Assembly (NCBI GenBank): GCA_003024785.1
Contig: PUQB01000541.1
Coordinates: 79,632 to 143,631 of the forward strand
Length of the DNA: 64,000 bases
DNA from: Selaginella tamariscina
Taxonomy: Eukaryota; Streptophyta; Lycopodiopsida; Selaginellales; Selaginellaceae
Direction of reading: 5' to 3'
Shown: positions 36,523 to 47,953 of the stretch, piece by piece
Layout of the letters: each line of letters begins with the position of its first letter
Position numbering within the stretch: the first letter of the stretch is position 1
Notes under the pieces: model-generated
Database searches by the model: none
What the model was told of the DNA's origin: nothing
Seen by the model: only the letters and a program-made list of their open reading frames with translations
Translations under genes and position numbers: made by a program

Positions 36523-36994
36523 ATGGTAGATTTTGAGCAATTTCAACGTGAGCGCCAAATGTTGCTTCATGAGCTGGCCACTTTGCATCAAGTGGTCACA
36601 AATCTACAAGGTTCCACTAATGCGGCACATGCAACTGTTGATGCATCCTCCAAGGCTGTTGCGCAAGCTCTCTCTCAAGCATCCGTGGTTTCCTCTCCAT
36701 TGAACTCTTCTTCAAAGCCAAAGATCAGCATGTCAGAGAAGTTCAGTGGCAATTGTGCCGATTTCCAAAGTTTCCTGAATCAGATCAGGCTTTTAATCCG
36801 TATGCAACCATGCCGCTACTTGACTGATGCACAAAGGGTTGGCCTTTTGGCATCCCTACTAGTTGGATCTCCACAGGCTTGGGTTGCCCCTTTGCTGGAG
36901 CATGACAACCCATTGATGGAAGACTTTGAAGGATTTGTGGCTGCTTTTAAAGCCTGCTTTGGAGATCCCAATAAGTACCGTTCCACATGCATGA
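36523..36994 (+). CDS. Gypsy-1 gag, N-terminal part
   Basis: ATG 36523 opens a coiled-coil-like N-terminus (FEQFQRERQMLLHELATL) and a retrotransposon gag core: PKISMSEKFSGNCADFQSFL, LIRMQPCRYL, AQAWV-type SPQAWVAPLL, and FKACFGDPNK. The frame is intact until element B inserts after ...CATGA. It continues after the insertion at 44231 for about 27 codons, then an unrelated gypsy tail begins at about 44312. The rest of this gag copy is therefore lost. Confidence 0.8.
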
Positions 36995-38789
36995 TGTCAT
37001 AGTTTTTACTATGACTCCTCTTTTACTTTGGACGTAGACTGTTGTTACCTACTGGATTATGTGACGAACCCTAGATGTAGAAGAAACAGGCCCGCATAGT
37101 GCACTTGGGTATCTAGTGATGGTCCGGCCGGGTGTCGTTAGGTATTTGCAAGAAACTCTAGGCGAAGCTAGCACTTCCATTTAGAAAACTCTCCCCCGTT
37201 TTGACGTTCCAGGTTAGGGGTTTTCGCAAAGTATAGCTTGTCAAAATAAGGGTTAGGGACACCCCTAGGGTTGACCTAACCCTAGGGTTGCCCTAACCCC
37301 ACGTCCTAAACCCCCCCCCTAGGGGTTAGGTTTAGGATTAGGATTGGACAACTCATTTTCTCTAAGGGCTAGCATTCAGTGCCAGCCCACTTACTCATAT
37401 AGGAAAACAGGGGGGGGGGGGCTCCGTCACATAAATAAGGTAGAGTATACGTAGGAGAGCTCCTGGGTTCATGACTGAGTTCGTTGCTCTTCTGCCGGTG
37501 CAAGCTTAGCTTGTGTCGTTAAGGTACAACCCTCTGTTGTACCGCCCTAACTTCCAGACGACAGGGGTACGTCCCACCTTCGGGGTAGCTTACCCTTAAC
37601 GTTGGCGAATCCATGCCTGGGAGGACTTGTCGGGATGCACGTTCCAAGAGCAGAGGTTGAGGCTTGTCTCCAGCCTCCTCCTCCACGTCAAGCTAGGAGC
37701 AACACTCACAGCTAACAGGCACGTTCGTGTCCTTGTCCAACTGTGGGCGTGGGATCTTGATTGACAGGTTCCTTACCGAGTCTGAGGGATAATTGAGGGG
37801 TTCTAGAGTTGGCATTTAGGAGCCACGTTTGTGGCACTTGGTGCAACTCTTGAATCTAAGGGCTATGGCATGATAGCCCACATCGGGAAGGCAGTGTCAC
37901 ATGGAGATGTGACACTGGGCTAAACGTCACATGGTACAACGCCTGAGGCACGCCCTTTGGGGTTATGTCATGGGCTTGTCGCCAAGGGGTTGGATACTTT
38001 AGCAAACAGACATGCTTGTGCTTGCACTAGGGTGCTAAGCCTTGGGCATGCTCAAGGGAGGTTAGGTCTCATAACTAGGTGTGCTTTGCACACTTGGCTA
38101 GGGGAGTGTTCTCCTTGGAATTCAAGGGTTGAACAACCTAAGCGTGTTAGCAGGAGCCCTTTCGTGAGGCACTCGCAAGGTCATGTGCTTAGGTTATCCC
38201 AAACCTAGCCTTAGGGAGTTTGCTTAGCAGAACACTCGTTCGCCTACGGCGCACACTCGTGTCCTCACTAAGTACTAGCCCTAGGTCTAGGGTATAACTT
38301 GGCCACTCAAACCCTTAGGGGTTAGTCGTGGTTCAGGGTACCCCTTGTGCCCTAAAGGGGTTGTACTCCCGGATGAGGGTGATTCCTCAAGGGGTAAGTG
38401 ACGATGCCTTAGCTCTGTCAGGGGTATGTGTGGAACACACGTCTCCTTGATGGGGGTTAGGGCATGAGCCTGTCTAGGTCTTCTAGGGCAAGACCCTAAG
38501 TCAACTAGGGTTATCCCTCAAGGGTTTTGGGGGTAGACACTCTAGGGAGACTTAGGCTAAACCCTAAGTCAACTAGGGTTATCCCTCAAGGGTTCTGGGG
38601 GCAGACATTCTAGGGAGACTTAGGCTAAACCCTAAGTCTCCTGTCCACTTGGGCATTAGAGTCTAACCCTAGGGGTCGTTGGGGTTGTTCTGGGAAACTT
38701 AGCGTTGCTCACACAGGGTGATGACGCCGAATGGCCACCTGGCAGCCACGTGTTGCCACGTGTTGGCCCTTTGGGTTAAAACTCTGACA
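36995..38789 (+). repeat. 5' LTR of element B
   Basis: 1795 bp, TGTCATAGTTTTTACTATGAC (a perfect 8-bp stem) to AAAACTCTGACA. It contains CCCTAA/TTAGGG-type words around 37240-37350, a G-run at about 37410-37420, and two tandem ~69-bp units near 38493-38635. Confidence 0.92.
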
Positions 38790-41700
38790 ATTGGTATCGG
38801 AGCTATTCTCTACGGTCAGTAGGACTACCTAAAGTGTAGTGTATTTTAGGGTTTAGTTAGTTCTAAATTCTTAAAGTACTTTATCACTTTCGGCTAATGT
38901 CTGAATTCTGCGTGGAGAGTTGGTCCTGAGATCTATAACTCTTCAGAGTACACCTACTTCATAAGTGGGTGTGGGTTATGGACTCCATTGTTGGGTAGCA
39001 CATGGAAGGCAACTTCCAAGTTATATGCCAGGTTACTTACCTTATGGATGTTCAGGTTATTTTACCATATACTTCCACAAGACGTGGCGTGCTAGTTTGT
39101 TCTGGCTTACAAACTAAGTCTTGTGAAGTGGATCATGTGATGCTAAGTCTACACATTATTGAAAATTTTTCTTTTTCTTTAAGGTGTTTGAATTTGGGAT
39201 AACACATGATTTGAAACAGACAGTGTCCATTGAGTTTTGGCTTAGGTCAAGATTCAATATCGTTCAGCAATAGTGTTCAAACGGGGAAAGACTTATGTTC
39301 AAAGTGCATCTTTGACTTCGGAGAAGGGGCATATTCAAACATAAGATGAACACTACATTTTGACATAAAGTGTAAATAAGCTCTCATTATAGTGCATGTT
39401 TCCGAGAGTGTAACTCTAGAAGCAGACTATGGTGATGAACTTATAATACAACGAAATGTCAAATATTAACATATGATGAATATGTTAAGCAAGTTGGTTT
39501 GAAGATCCAATGTAATCAAAGTATTGTCCGATGTTCGCAATATTTTGATGACGCTAGCTGCAAGTAACATTAGGTGAAATAGTTTACTAAGTTCAAGTAC
39601 CTAATTTGAACAAAGTACAACTTGAAACCTTAGTTAGTTGTAAGCGCGCACTCTGTATTCAAGTTAGCTAGCTCGCTAACTTGATTATGAATTATCTCAT
39701 AAGAATGAGATAGAATAATAGATTTTGGCAGTAGACGGATTTAATGTTGCATCCCTATCAATAGCTTTTGGGATAGATGGCATGATCTATCAGAAAGAGT
39801 AATGTTGGAAACATACGTTTACATTTTCAGTTTACTGAGTAATAAGGACTTGCATAGTGAAGGCGTTCGGCGCACACTTGTGCATTTTCATTGTTAACTC
39901 TTTAATTTGAATCTGTAACTTATGTTGAGAATTACCAATGAGCCAGTAACAGTTGGATTTTCATTGGAGGTTTAAGTGCATGTACCTCCTTAGAGAGTCG
40001 GTATTCGATGAAGATCAGAAGTTGGTATTGTTTTTTTTCAATAACAATTTCATTTTAGAGTCGAATACGATTATTCAAAAGACGGTTTCTTGACTTTGCA
40101 TTATGGTCGCAAATGTGGGGACTCAAAGAACTTATAAAGTAGGTATCTTCAGTTCTTTCAGAATATTAAAAAATAGAACTATTCTTGACTCAAGGTTTGA
40201 TTGTATTCCTTGGGTTAGTTGTTAGTTCTATCTCAAGGTTTGATGGTGTTCCTTGAGTTGGTTCAATATTCTTGTAAGTATGATATTATGTAGCGGGATT
40301 AGCTCAAGAAGATGGTGTCCCTTCTTGATGATTGTAGTTCAAGGTTTGTCCAATATCCGGTTCGAGAATATGAGGTTTCCTATCACCTCATCTGTGGAGA
40401 TATTTATATTCTAAACTTTGATAGAATTTGTGACAATCTTTCAAGATTGGTTATAAATGACTTGTCAAAGTATAGTATGATATCTCTTCAATATTGAGTT
40501 TGGAGCGCTCAATATCAAACTTGGTTATGATCACATGAGGTGGCCGTAATCATATAATATAAAGACTCAAGTGGATTTGAGTCTGACACTTTGGTAAGGC
40601 ACTACCTTAGTGTTATAACTTGAAACGTGTTTTCAAGTTAGTTGAGAAATGAGACATTTCTCAATACATTGCTTGAGGGGCAATGTGAACACTTTCTGGA
40701 TTGCTAGGTGTCTAGAGTGAATAATGTATCTTAGTTCAATGTATGAACTAGATATTTTATTCATGTTTGGGGAGATCTATTGAATTATAAGGTATGAATA
40801 AAACATGAAGTTGATATAACACTTCAGTGTTATGATAACATTTATGTGGAGGTTGATATCTTACTAAATCAATTAGATGAACCAGACACTAGTTCATGAT
40901 TCCTCTTAGTCTCTGAACAAAGTTCCTCGAATACTGTCATAACATTATATGTCCATCTCAAAACTCAAGTTCGGTTCATGTAAACTAAGACCATGTCTAT
41001 ATTATAGTTGTAGCATTTTGATAAATTGATATGATTGTAAGTTTATATCCACTAGTATAACAACTAGTTGATAAGCTTAGGATTTGAACGTTAAAACGAT
41101 CATTATCCATTCGAGAGTATCAATATCGAAATTGCGACTATTTATAGAATAAGGATTAGTTTTAAAAGATGTTTATCAAAAACACTAGTTGCTTCAATTA
41201 GTGAAAATGCTATACTTCGGTATAGTGTTGAGAAACATTTACGAAATCAGTTTAAGAGTTGGAAATAAATATAATGTTATGGAGGCGTGCAGTATTCTGA
41301 ATTCAGAGAGACTCTTATCGTGGAAACTAAGTCTTAAAATTTGGTATTTTGAACTTAGTGAGATAAAGAGTTAGGAAGTATTGAACGGCATCTAGTATGA
41401 TGTGCTCTTTGGGGAATGAGTACAATGAAGTGACAATTAAGAGACGTGTTATCTAAAGATTGTCGATTGAGGCACTAGAGATGGGTTGAATTTCCTGGTT
41501 TCCACATTGGTTTATAAGAAAGGTATGTTAGCTTATCTGGTCCCTGAACTGGTCGGTGTTATGAAAGAGTACAAAGATGGTTGCGAAAGGACGAATGGTA
41601 AGCTATCACACTTGGTCACGGATTTGACTGAATTTGATTCCTATCGGGAATAAATTTATGTTAATAACACACCAAGTGAATGGCAGTTGGTAGATTGGCA

Positions 41701-42443
41701 AACCTTGTTGTATACATGTGTACAGCCATGCGCCTCTGTGATCGCCTCTGGCCAGATTGACATGTTTACAAAGAACAGGGTTTTACGACTTGTACTCTTG
41801 TATCGGAAAAGAGCTTGATTCCGATAAAAGTCTCATACTTAGTCTGGCGTAGCTATATACTAATGAGAGATAGGTATAGTAGCAGACCCTTATGAAAAGG
41901 GGTAATGAGAAGCACCGAGGGATGCAGAGATGTAAGCTATAATATCGTAACATGTGGACATGTGGACCATTGGAAAATCAAAGAAATGCGAAGGTGTTTG
42001 GTCAAGCATTTGAGAAGTGCTTGTTGTGCGCTAGATGACAGAGGTCATCAACAGCGTTTAATATTAAGGAATAAAGCAAGTCTTTATTTCTTTTAACCAA
42101 GGGGCCGGCAACAACACTAACTAGAGGCCTCCAATATAAATTCTAGTTAAGTAAAGAAATTAACCAGTGTTGTGTGCGTCGGGTACAGACTTTGCAGACG
42201 TGCAAAAGGTCTCCAAGTGACTTCATGTCGCAGGTGGTGCCTCCGGCAGCTGGTTTACGACTCAGTGAACGACGGTTCTGAAGTACTTGGTTTCGCGTAA
42301 TGCAAGGGGGGTAATAAAATTATGTGAACTTTTGGCTGACTCCGCATAGAGTGATATGTTAGTTTTGGTTAGTTTTTCTAACATTATCTAGTCTTGGAGT
42401 TGGACGTCAACGAGGACGTTGACATTTTCAAAGGCGGGGAGTG
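38790..42443 (+). other. Hairpin-rich non-coding interior of element B
   Basis: No ORF above 66 codons and no retrotransposon protein motif. The sequence aligns along its length with 47954-51549 and, reversed, with 5826-9609. It contains the same stem-loops as element C, for example CTATAC-TTCG-GTATAG near 41211-41226. The first 250 bases also resemble 58434-58570, the leader of a gag-protease element. Confidence 0.8.
38792..38803 (+). other. Primer-binding site of element B
   Basis: TGGTATCGGAGC lies two bases after the 5' LTR. It matches the plant initiator-tRNA-Met primer-binding word (TGGTATCAGAGC) except for one A-to-G change. The same site follows the element C LTR at about 47956-47967. 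Confidence 0.88.
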
Positions 42444-44225
42444 TGTCATAGTTTTTACTATGACTCCCTTTACTTTGGACGTAGACTGTTGTTACCTACT
42501 GGATATGTGACGACCCTAGATGTAGAAGAAACAGGCCCGCTTAGTGCACTTGGGTATCTAGTGATGGTCCGGCCGGGTGTCATTAGGTATTTGCAGAAAC
42601 TCTAAGCGAAGCTAGCACTTCCTTTAGAAAACCCCCCCGTTTTGACGTTCCAGGTTAGGGGTTTTGCAAAGTACTGTTAAATAGGGTTAGGACACCCCTA
42701 GGGTTGACCTAACCCTAGGGTTGCCCTAACCCACGCCTAAAACCCCCCCCCTAGGGTTAGGTTTAGGATAGGATTGGACAACTCATTTTCTCTAAGGGCT
42801 AGCATTCAGTGCCAGCCCACTTACTCATATAGGAAAAAGGGGGGGGGGGGCTCCGTCACATAAATAAGGTAGAGTATACGTAGGAGAGCTCCTGGGTTCA
42901 TGAATGAGTTCGTTGCTCTTCTGCCGGTGCAAGCTTCAGCTTGTGTCGTTAAGGTACAACCCTCTGTTGTGCCGCCCTAACTTCCAGATGCCAGGGGTAC
43001 GTCCCACCTTCGGGGTAGCTTACCCTTAACGTTGGCGAATCCATGCCTGGGAGGTCTTGTCGGGATGCACGTTCCAAGAGGCAGAGGTTGAGGCTTGTCT
43101 CCAGCCTCCTCCTCCACGTCAAGCTAGGTGTAGCACTCACAGCAAGCAGGCACATCCGTGTCCTTGTCCAACTGTGGGCGTGGGATCTTGTTTGACAGGT
43201 TCACTTACCGGTTCCTGAGGGTTCATTGAGGGGTTCTAGAGTTGGCATTTAGGAGCCACGTTTGTGGCACTTGGTGCAACTCTTGAATCTAAGGGCTATG
43301 GCATGATAGCCCACATCGGAAGGCAGTGTCACATGGAGATGTGACACTGGGCTAAACGTCACATGGTACAACGCCTGAGGCACGCCCTTTGGGGTTATGT
43401 CATGGGCTTGTCGCCAAGGGGTTGGATACTTAGCAAACAGACATGCTTGTGCTTGCACTAGGGTGCTAAGCCTTGGGCATCCGCTCAAGGGAGGTTAGGT
43501 CTCATAACTAGGTGTGCTTTGGCACACTTGGCTAGGGGAGTGTTCTCCTTGGAATCAAGGGTTGAACAACCTAAGCTGTTAGCAGAAGCCCTTTCGTAGG
43601 CACTCGCAAGGTCATGTGCTTAGGGTTATCCCAAACCTAGCCTTAGGGAGTTTGCTTAGCAGAACACTCGTGTCCGCCTACGGCGCACACTCGTGTCCTC
43701 ACTAAGTACTAGCCCTAGGTCTAGGGTATAACTTGGCCACTCAAACCCTTAGGGGTTAGTCGTGGTTCAGGGTACCCCTTGTCGCCCTAAAGGGGTTGTA
43801 CTCCCGGATGAGGGTGATTCCTCAAGGGGTAAGTGACGATGCCTTAGCTCTGTCGGGGTATGTGTGGAACCACACGTCTCCTTGATGGGGGTTAGGGCAT
43901 GAGCCTGTCTAGGTCTTCTAGGGCAAGACCCTAAGTCAACTAGGGTTATCCCTCAAGGGTTTTGGGGGTAGACACTCTAGGGAGACTTAGGCTAAACCCT
44001 AAGTCAACTAGGGTTATCCCTCAAGGGTTCTGGGGGCAGACATTCTAGGGAGACTTAGGCTAAACCCTAAGTCTCCTGTCCACTTGGGCATTAGAGTCTA
44101 ACCCTAGGGGTCGTTGGGGTTGTTCTGGGAAACTTAGCGTTGCTCACACAGGGTGATGACGCCGAATGGCCACCTGGCAGCCACGTGTTGCCACGTGTTG
44201 GCCCTTTGGGTTAAAACTCTTGACA
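42444..44225 (+). repeat. 3' LTR of element B
   Basis: 1782 bp partner of 36995-38789, with the same ends, G-run and duplicated ~69-bp unit. Differences are mainly 1-bp indels, with one small block near 42655-42690 more diverged. Confidence 0.92.
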
Positions 44226-44311
44226 CATGAAGTTACGCAAGTTCACACAAGAATCCCGACCAGCTTCCGTCTATGCATTTGAATTTCAGCAACTTTGCAC
44301 AAACATTACTC
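44226..44311 (+). pseudogene. Gypsy-1 gag continuation after element B
   Basis: Begins with the CATGA duplicate and reads LRKFTQESRPASVYAFEFQQLCTNI, in frame with the part left of element B. It ends abruptly at about 44312, where an unrelated integrase tail begins. The same gag stretch is present just after element C at 53385-53430. Confidence 0.7.
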
Positions 44312-44820
44312 AATACCAAGTTAGAGATTTGGTTCTAGTCAAATTCCTAAGGCTAAGGAATCAAACTCATGAGGTAGGACTTCAACCTTGTTGGGTTGGA
44401 CTTTGGAGTGTTGAGGAGCAGTTAGGAACACAAGTGTATCGCCTGAGACATTGTGATGGTGTACAAGAGTCCCAACATGTTGCACATGTGTGTCGACTAC
44501 TTCCGTTCCACCAATGGACATGGGAGAAGCACAGTCTTGATGGGCAAAGTTTGAATCCTGAGGGGGGGGGGGGGGGGGGATGATATAAGGTCACATAGTT
44601 ATGTACGACCGCGTGGACTCTAATCTCAGCATGGTTATCTATAGCCACGTGGACTGTAATCTTGGCATGGTTATCTACAGCCACTTGGACTCTAATTCCG
44701 GCGTAGTGATTGTATAAAAACCCTGTATGGGGAAGCAATCATATTTTCACTTTTAAGTCTCTCACACTTTATTATAATTTTAAAACAAGTAGGACCACTT
44801 GCCATGACCACCTTGCACAT
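44312..44820 (+). mobile_element. Third gypsy element: integrase C-terminal end, G-rich tract and LTR start
   Basis: Frame 44312-44570 reads as the SH3-like tail of a gypsy integrase (RDLVLVKF, VGLQPCWVGLWSVEEQLG, YRLRH, VQESQHVAHVCRLLPF). A run of 18 or so G (44562-44579) takes the place of the polypurine tract. The LTR appears to begin at TGATATAAGG (about 44581) and carries three ~36-bp repeats and a TATA-like TGTATAAAAACC near 44710. The 5' part of the element is absent and the LTR end is uncertain. Confidence 0.6.
44604..44709 (+). repeat. Three ~36-bp tandem repeats in the LTR upstream region
   Basis: Units of the form GCCACGTGGACTCTAATC...CATGGTTATCTA occur near 44606, 44642 and 44678, the last more diverged, immediately before the TATA-like box. 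Such arrays usually act as LTR enhancers. CACGTGG in the second unit is a G-box-type core. Confidence 0.7.
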
Positions 44821-46119
44821 GTCACATAAAGTGACATGATTGGTGATGTGACGTGGGGGTTGTATAACGTAATTGTCTCTTGATGTAAAACTTTTTATAA
44901 CATTTTAATTATTACTAATTAGTTCACTTGTAAGAAAATAAATTTTTTATTTGAAATAATTTTAGAAGGCATTTTAAAATATTGGAGTAACGTTTAGAAC
45001 TTAATTATTAATTAAATATTTAAAACCGATTTTATACCAAGTTATAAAAATGGAAAAAGATTTTTTTTATTATACAATAATGTATAGACAAATGAAAAAA
45101 ATATAGAAGTACAACACACAATTTAAGTTAAAGTTAATTATTACATAAGTAGGAATCTTTGTAATGTAAATGTTTGTAATATGGAATTAAATTAAAAATT
45201 AAATTTATACCATGTAGAAAGGATACTAATCGACTCATTGAAAAGAAGAGGAGACATCAAAACCATGACAGATCACATAGTTATAAAGGTAGTAAACATA
45301 ATAAGTGTTAGATAGGAAGTCCCTATAAACACAACATTTAAATAAATTAGTTATCAAAGTCTCAGATAGCTTTTCAAGCTCAATTGCTAGACAACGTTGT
45401 AATGTGATTGTAAAGGTGCTTTGGTCATCCATGCATTGAGAGTAACCCAATAGCATCAAGAGGACGTCGACAGTGCGTGCATGTGGGATACAATTTTTGT
45501 GTGGATGGAATCTAGTTAATATGGAGGTTCCTTGTGAAACTATTACATACACACTTGCATTCCAATTTGAAGACTTCATGATAACATGGATCTTGTCATC
45601 AAACTCTTTTCTCTTTCCAATGTGTTTAACTGAATAAGCATATCCATAGCATACAGTAATTTTAATTGGTTACAATTTTTGTAAACTGGTTTGTCAACAC
45701 CAATCAAATTTCCTATAATTGCAAATTATTATCATAATTAAAATTTGAATATCTAGTAGAATATTGTTTTACTAGCTGACATTTACTTTTACAGAGTTAT
45801 GTGGCTTCAGTGACAAGCCATGGTGAATCTTCCTCCCATGGTTGTCAAGGGCTTCAAAGAAAAATATGGCCAATCTATCACAAATACTATCATTGTCGCC
45901 ATTCGATATGGATGAGTCTTGTTGCTGTTCCAGAAGGCTATAAGCATTTGTTTTGTTGTCTCTACTACTCTACTCAAATCCCTAGTATGCAAAAGCCTCA
46001 AGCTATTAGAAAACATATTTTGAAAACCCATCATGTAAAAAAATCATTGTGCCATGAGTCTCAAGAGCATGCTTGTAGTTTGCTTGGAAAAAATGAATTG
46101 GAAGAGTATATGTTCATTC
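44821..46119. other. Unassigned AT-rich stretch between retroelements
   Basis: Two modest ORFs (45235-45579 minus, 114 codons; 45801-46127 plus) have no family signature that I recognise. They may be diverged pieces of another element. The plus ORF runs into the LTR of element C, so at least its end is artificial. Confidence 0.4.
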
Positions 46120-47953
46120 TGTCATAGTTTTTACTATGACTCGACCCTTTACTTTGGACGTTGACTGTTGTTACCTACTGTACTATGTTGATGGACCCTA
46201 GATGTAGTAGGAAACAGGCCCGCTTAGTGCACTTGGGTATCTGGTGATGGTCCGGCCGGGTGTCATTAGGTATTTGCAGGAAACTCTAAGCGAAGCTAGA
46301 ACTTACCTTCTAGAAACCCACCCCCAATTTGACGTCCCGAATAGGCTGATTGGTCTTTGCAGATGAGTTCGGCGTGTTAAGTAGGGTTAGGCACCCCTAG
46401 GGTTGACCTAACCCTAGGGTTGCCCTAACCCACGCCCTAAAACCCCCACCCCCTTGGGTAGGGTTTAGGGGTAGGAGTAAGGGTGAGTTATAGGCTCATA
46501 TTGCTAATTTATCTAAGGGGCTAGAATTCAGTGCCAGCCCACTAATACAAACAGGAAAAGAGGGGGGGGGGGCTCCGTCACATAAATAAGGTAGAGTATA
46601 CGTAGGAGAGCTCCTGGGTTCATGAATGAGTTCGTTGCTCTTCTGCCGGTGCAAGCTTCAGCTTGTGTCGTTAAGGTACAACCCTCTGTTGTGCCGCCCT
46701 AACTTCCAGATGCCAGGGGTACGTCCCACCTTCGGGGTAGCTTACCCTTAACGTTGGCGAATCCATGCCTGGGAGGTCTTGTCGGGATGCACGTTCCAAG
46801 AGGCAGAGGTTGAGGCTTGTCTCCAGCCTCCTCCTCCACGTCAAGCTAGGTGTAGCACTCACGGCCAAGCAAGGCACATCCGTGTCCTTGTCCAACTGTG
46901 GGCGTGGGATCTTGTTTGACAGGTTCACGTTACCTGGTTCCTGAGGGTTCATTGAGGGGTTCTAGAGTTGGCATTTAGGAACCACGTTTGTGGTACTTGG
47001 TGCAACTCTTGAATCTAAGGGCTATGGCATGATAGCCCACATCTTGGAAGGCAGTGTCACATGGGATGTGACACTGGGCTAAACGTCACATGGTACAACG
47101 CCCGAGGCACGCCCTTTGGGGTTATGTCATGGGCTTGTCGCTAAGGGGTTGGATACTCTAGCAAACAGGCATGCTTGTGCTTGCACTAGGGTGCTAAGCC
47201 TTGGGCATCCGCTCGAGGGAGGTTAGGTCTCGTAACTAGGTGTGCTTTGGCACACTTGGCTAGGGGAGTGTTCTCCTTGGAATCCAGGGGTTGAACAACC
47301 TAAGCTCATTAGCAGAAGCCCTTTCGTAAGGCACTCGCAAGGTCATGTGCTTAGGGTTATCCCAAACCTAGCCTTAGGGAGTTTGCTTAGCAGAACACTC
47401 GTGTCGCCTACGGCGCACACTCGTGTCCTCACTAAGTACTAGCCCTAGGTCTAGGGTATAACTTGGCCACTCAAACCCTTAGGGGTTAGTCGTGGTTCAG
47501 GGTACCCCTTGTCGCCCTAAAGGGGTTGTACTCCCGGATGAGGGTGATTCCTCAAGGGGTAAGTGACGATGCCTTAGCTCTGTCAGGGGTATGTGTGGAA
47601 CACACGTCTCCTTGATGGGGGTTAGGGCATGAGCCTGTCTAGGTCTTCTAGGGCAAGACCCTAAGTCAACTAGGGTTATCCCTCAAGGGTTTTGGGGTAG
47701 ACACTCTAGGGAGACTTAGGCTAAACCCTAAGTCAACTAGGGTTATCCCTCAAGGGTTCTGGGGGCAGACATTCTAGGGAGACTTAGGCTAAACCCTAAG
47801 TCTCCTGTCCACTTGGGCATTAGAGTCTAACCCTAGGGGTCGTTGGGGTTGTTCTGGGAAACTTAGCGTTGCTCACACAGGGTGATGACGCCGAATGGCC
47901 ACCTGGCAGCCACGTGTTGCCACGTGTTGGCCCTTTGGGTTAAAACTCTGACA
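46120..47953 (+). repeat. 5' LTR of element C
   Basis: 1834 bp. It opens with the stem GTCATAGT-TTTT-ACTATGAC (46121-46140). It differs from the B LTRs by a block near 46300-46540 (CCCACCCCCAATTT, ATATTGCTAATTTATC), which both C LTRs share; C is therefore a distinct subfamily. Confidence 0.9.

Larger units (their letters stand above)
35870..36994 (+). mobile_element. Gypsy-1: 5' LTR, leader and 5' half of gag, interrupted by element B
   Basis: The LTR is 35870-36443 (TGTCAAGACCCG...TTGACA). The leader is followed by gag from ATG 36523, open to the element B insertion at 36995. The sequence on the other side of B (44226-44311) continues the same gag (LRKFTQESRPASVYAFEFQQL), so both belong to one copy. 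A third region (53379 on) is a separate copy of this lineage: the LTR at 57827 differs a lot from this one and the outer flanks (ACATT, ACTGC) do not match. Confidence 0.8.
36990..44230 (+). mobile_element. Non-coding LTR retrotransposon, element B, with CATGA target duplication
   Basis: LTRs are 36995-38789 and 42444-44225; CATGA occurs at 36990-36994 and 44226-44230, an exact duplication inside the gypsy-1 gag. The primer-binding site TGGTATCGGAGC is at 38792-38803 and the purine tract AAGGCGGGGAGTG at 42431-42443. The 3.65-kb interior has no long ORF and no gag/pol motifs. It consists of short perfect hairpins (see element C, where they are mapped). This is a complete, non-autonomous (LARD-type) element; LTR copies differ mostly by one- and two-base indels. 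Confidence 0.92.

Noticed and set aside
36995..38789. Hammerhead ribozyme of the retrozyme type in the structured LTR
   Set aside because: The hairpin richness suggested it, but I could not find the conserved CTGANGA and GAAA core elements in proper arrangement in the LTRs. A covariance-model search would settle it.
44562..44579. G-run as a telomere or centromere signal
   Set aside because: A pure G homopolymer between an integrase tail and an LTR start fits a polypurine tract (length possibly inflated); there is no telomeric repeat array.
45235..45579. 114-codon minus-strand ORF as a gene
   Set aside because: No recognisable domain or splice context, and it lies between retroelement fragments; left as unassigned.
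46671..46952. 93-codon minus-strand ORF repeated almost identically at 52097-52378 (shorter at 42949-43155)
   Set aside because: It lies wholly within the LTRs of elements C and B; its conservation is explained by LTR copying, and it has no family signature.
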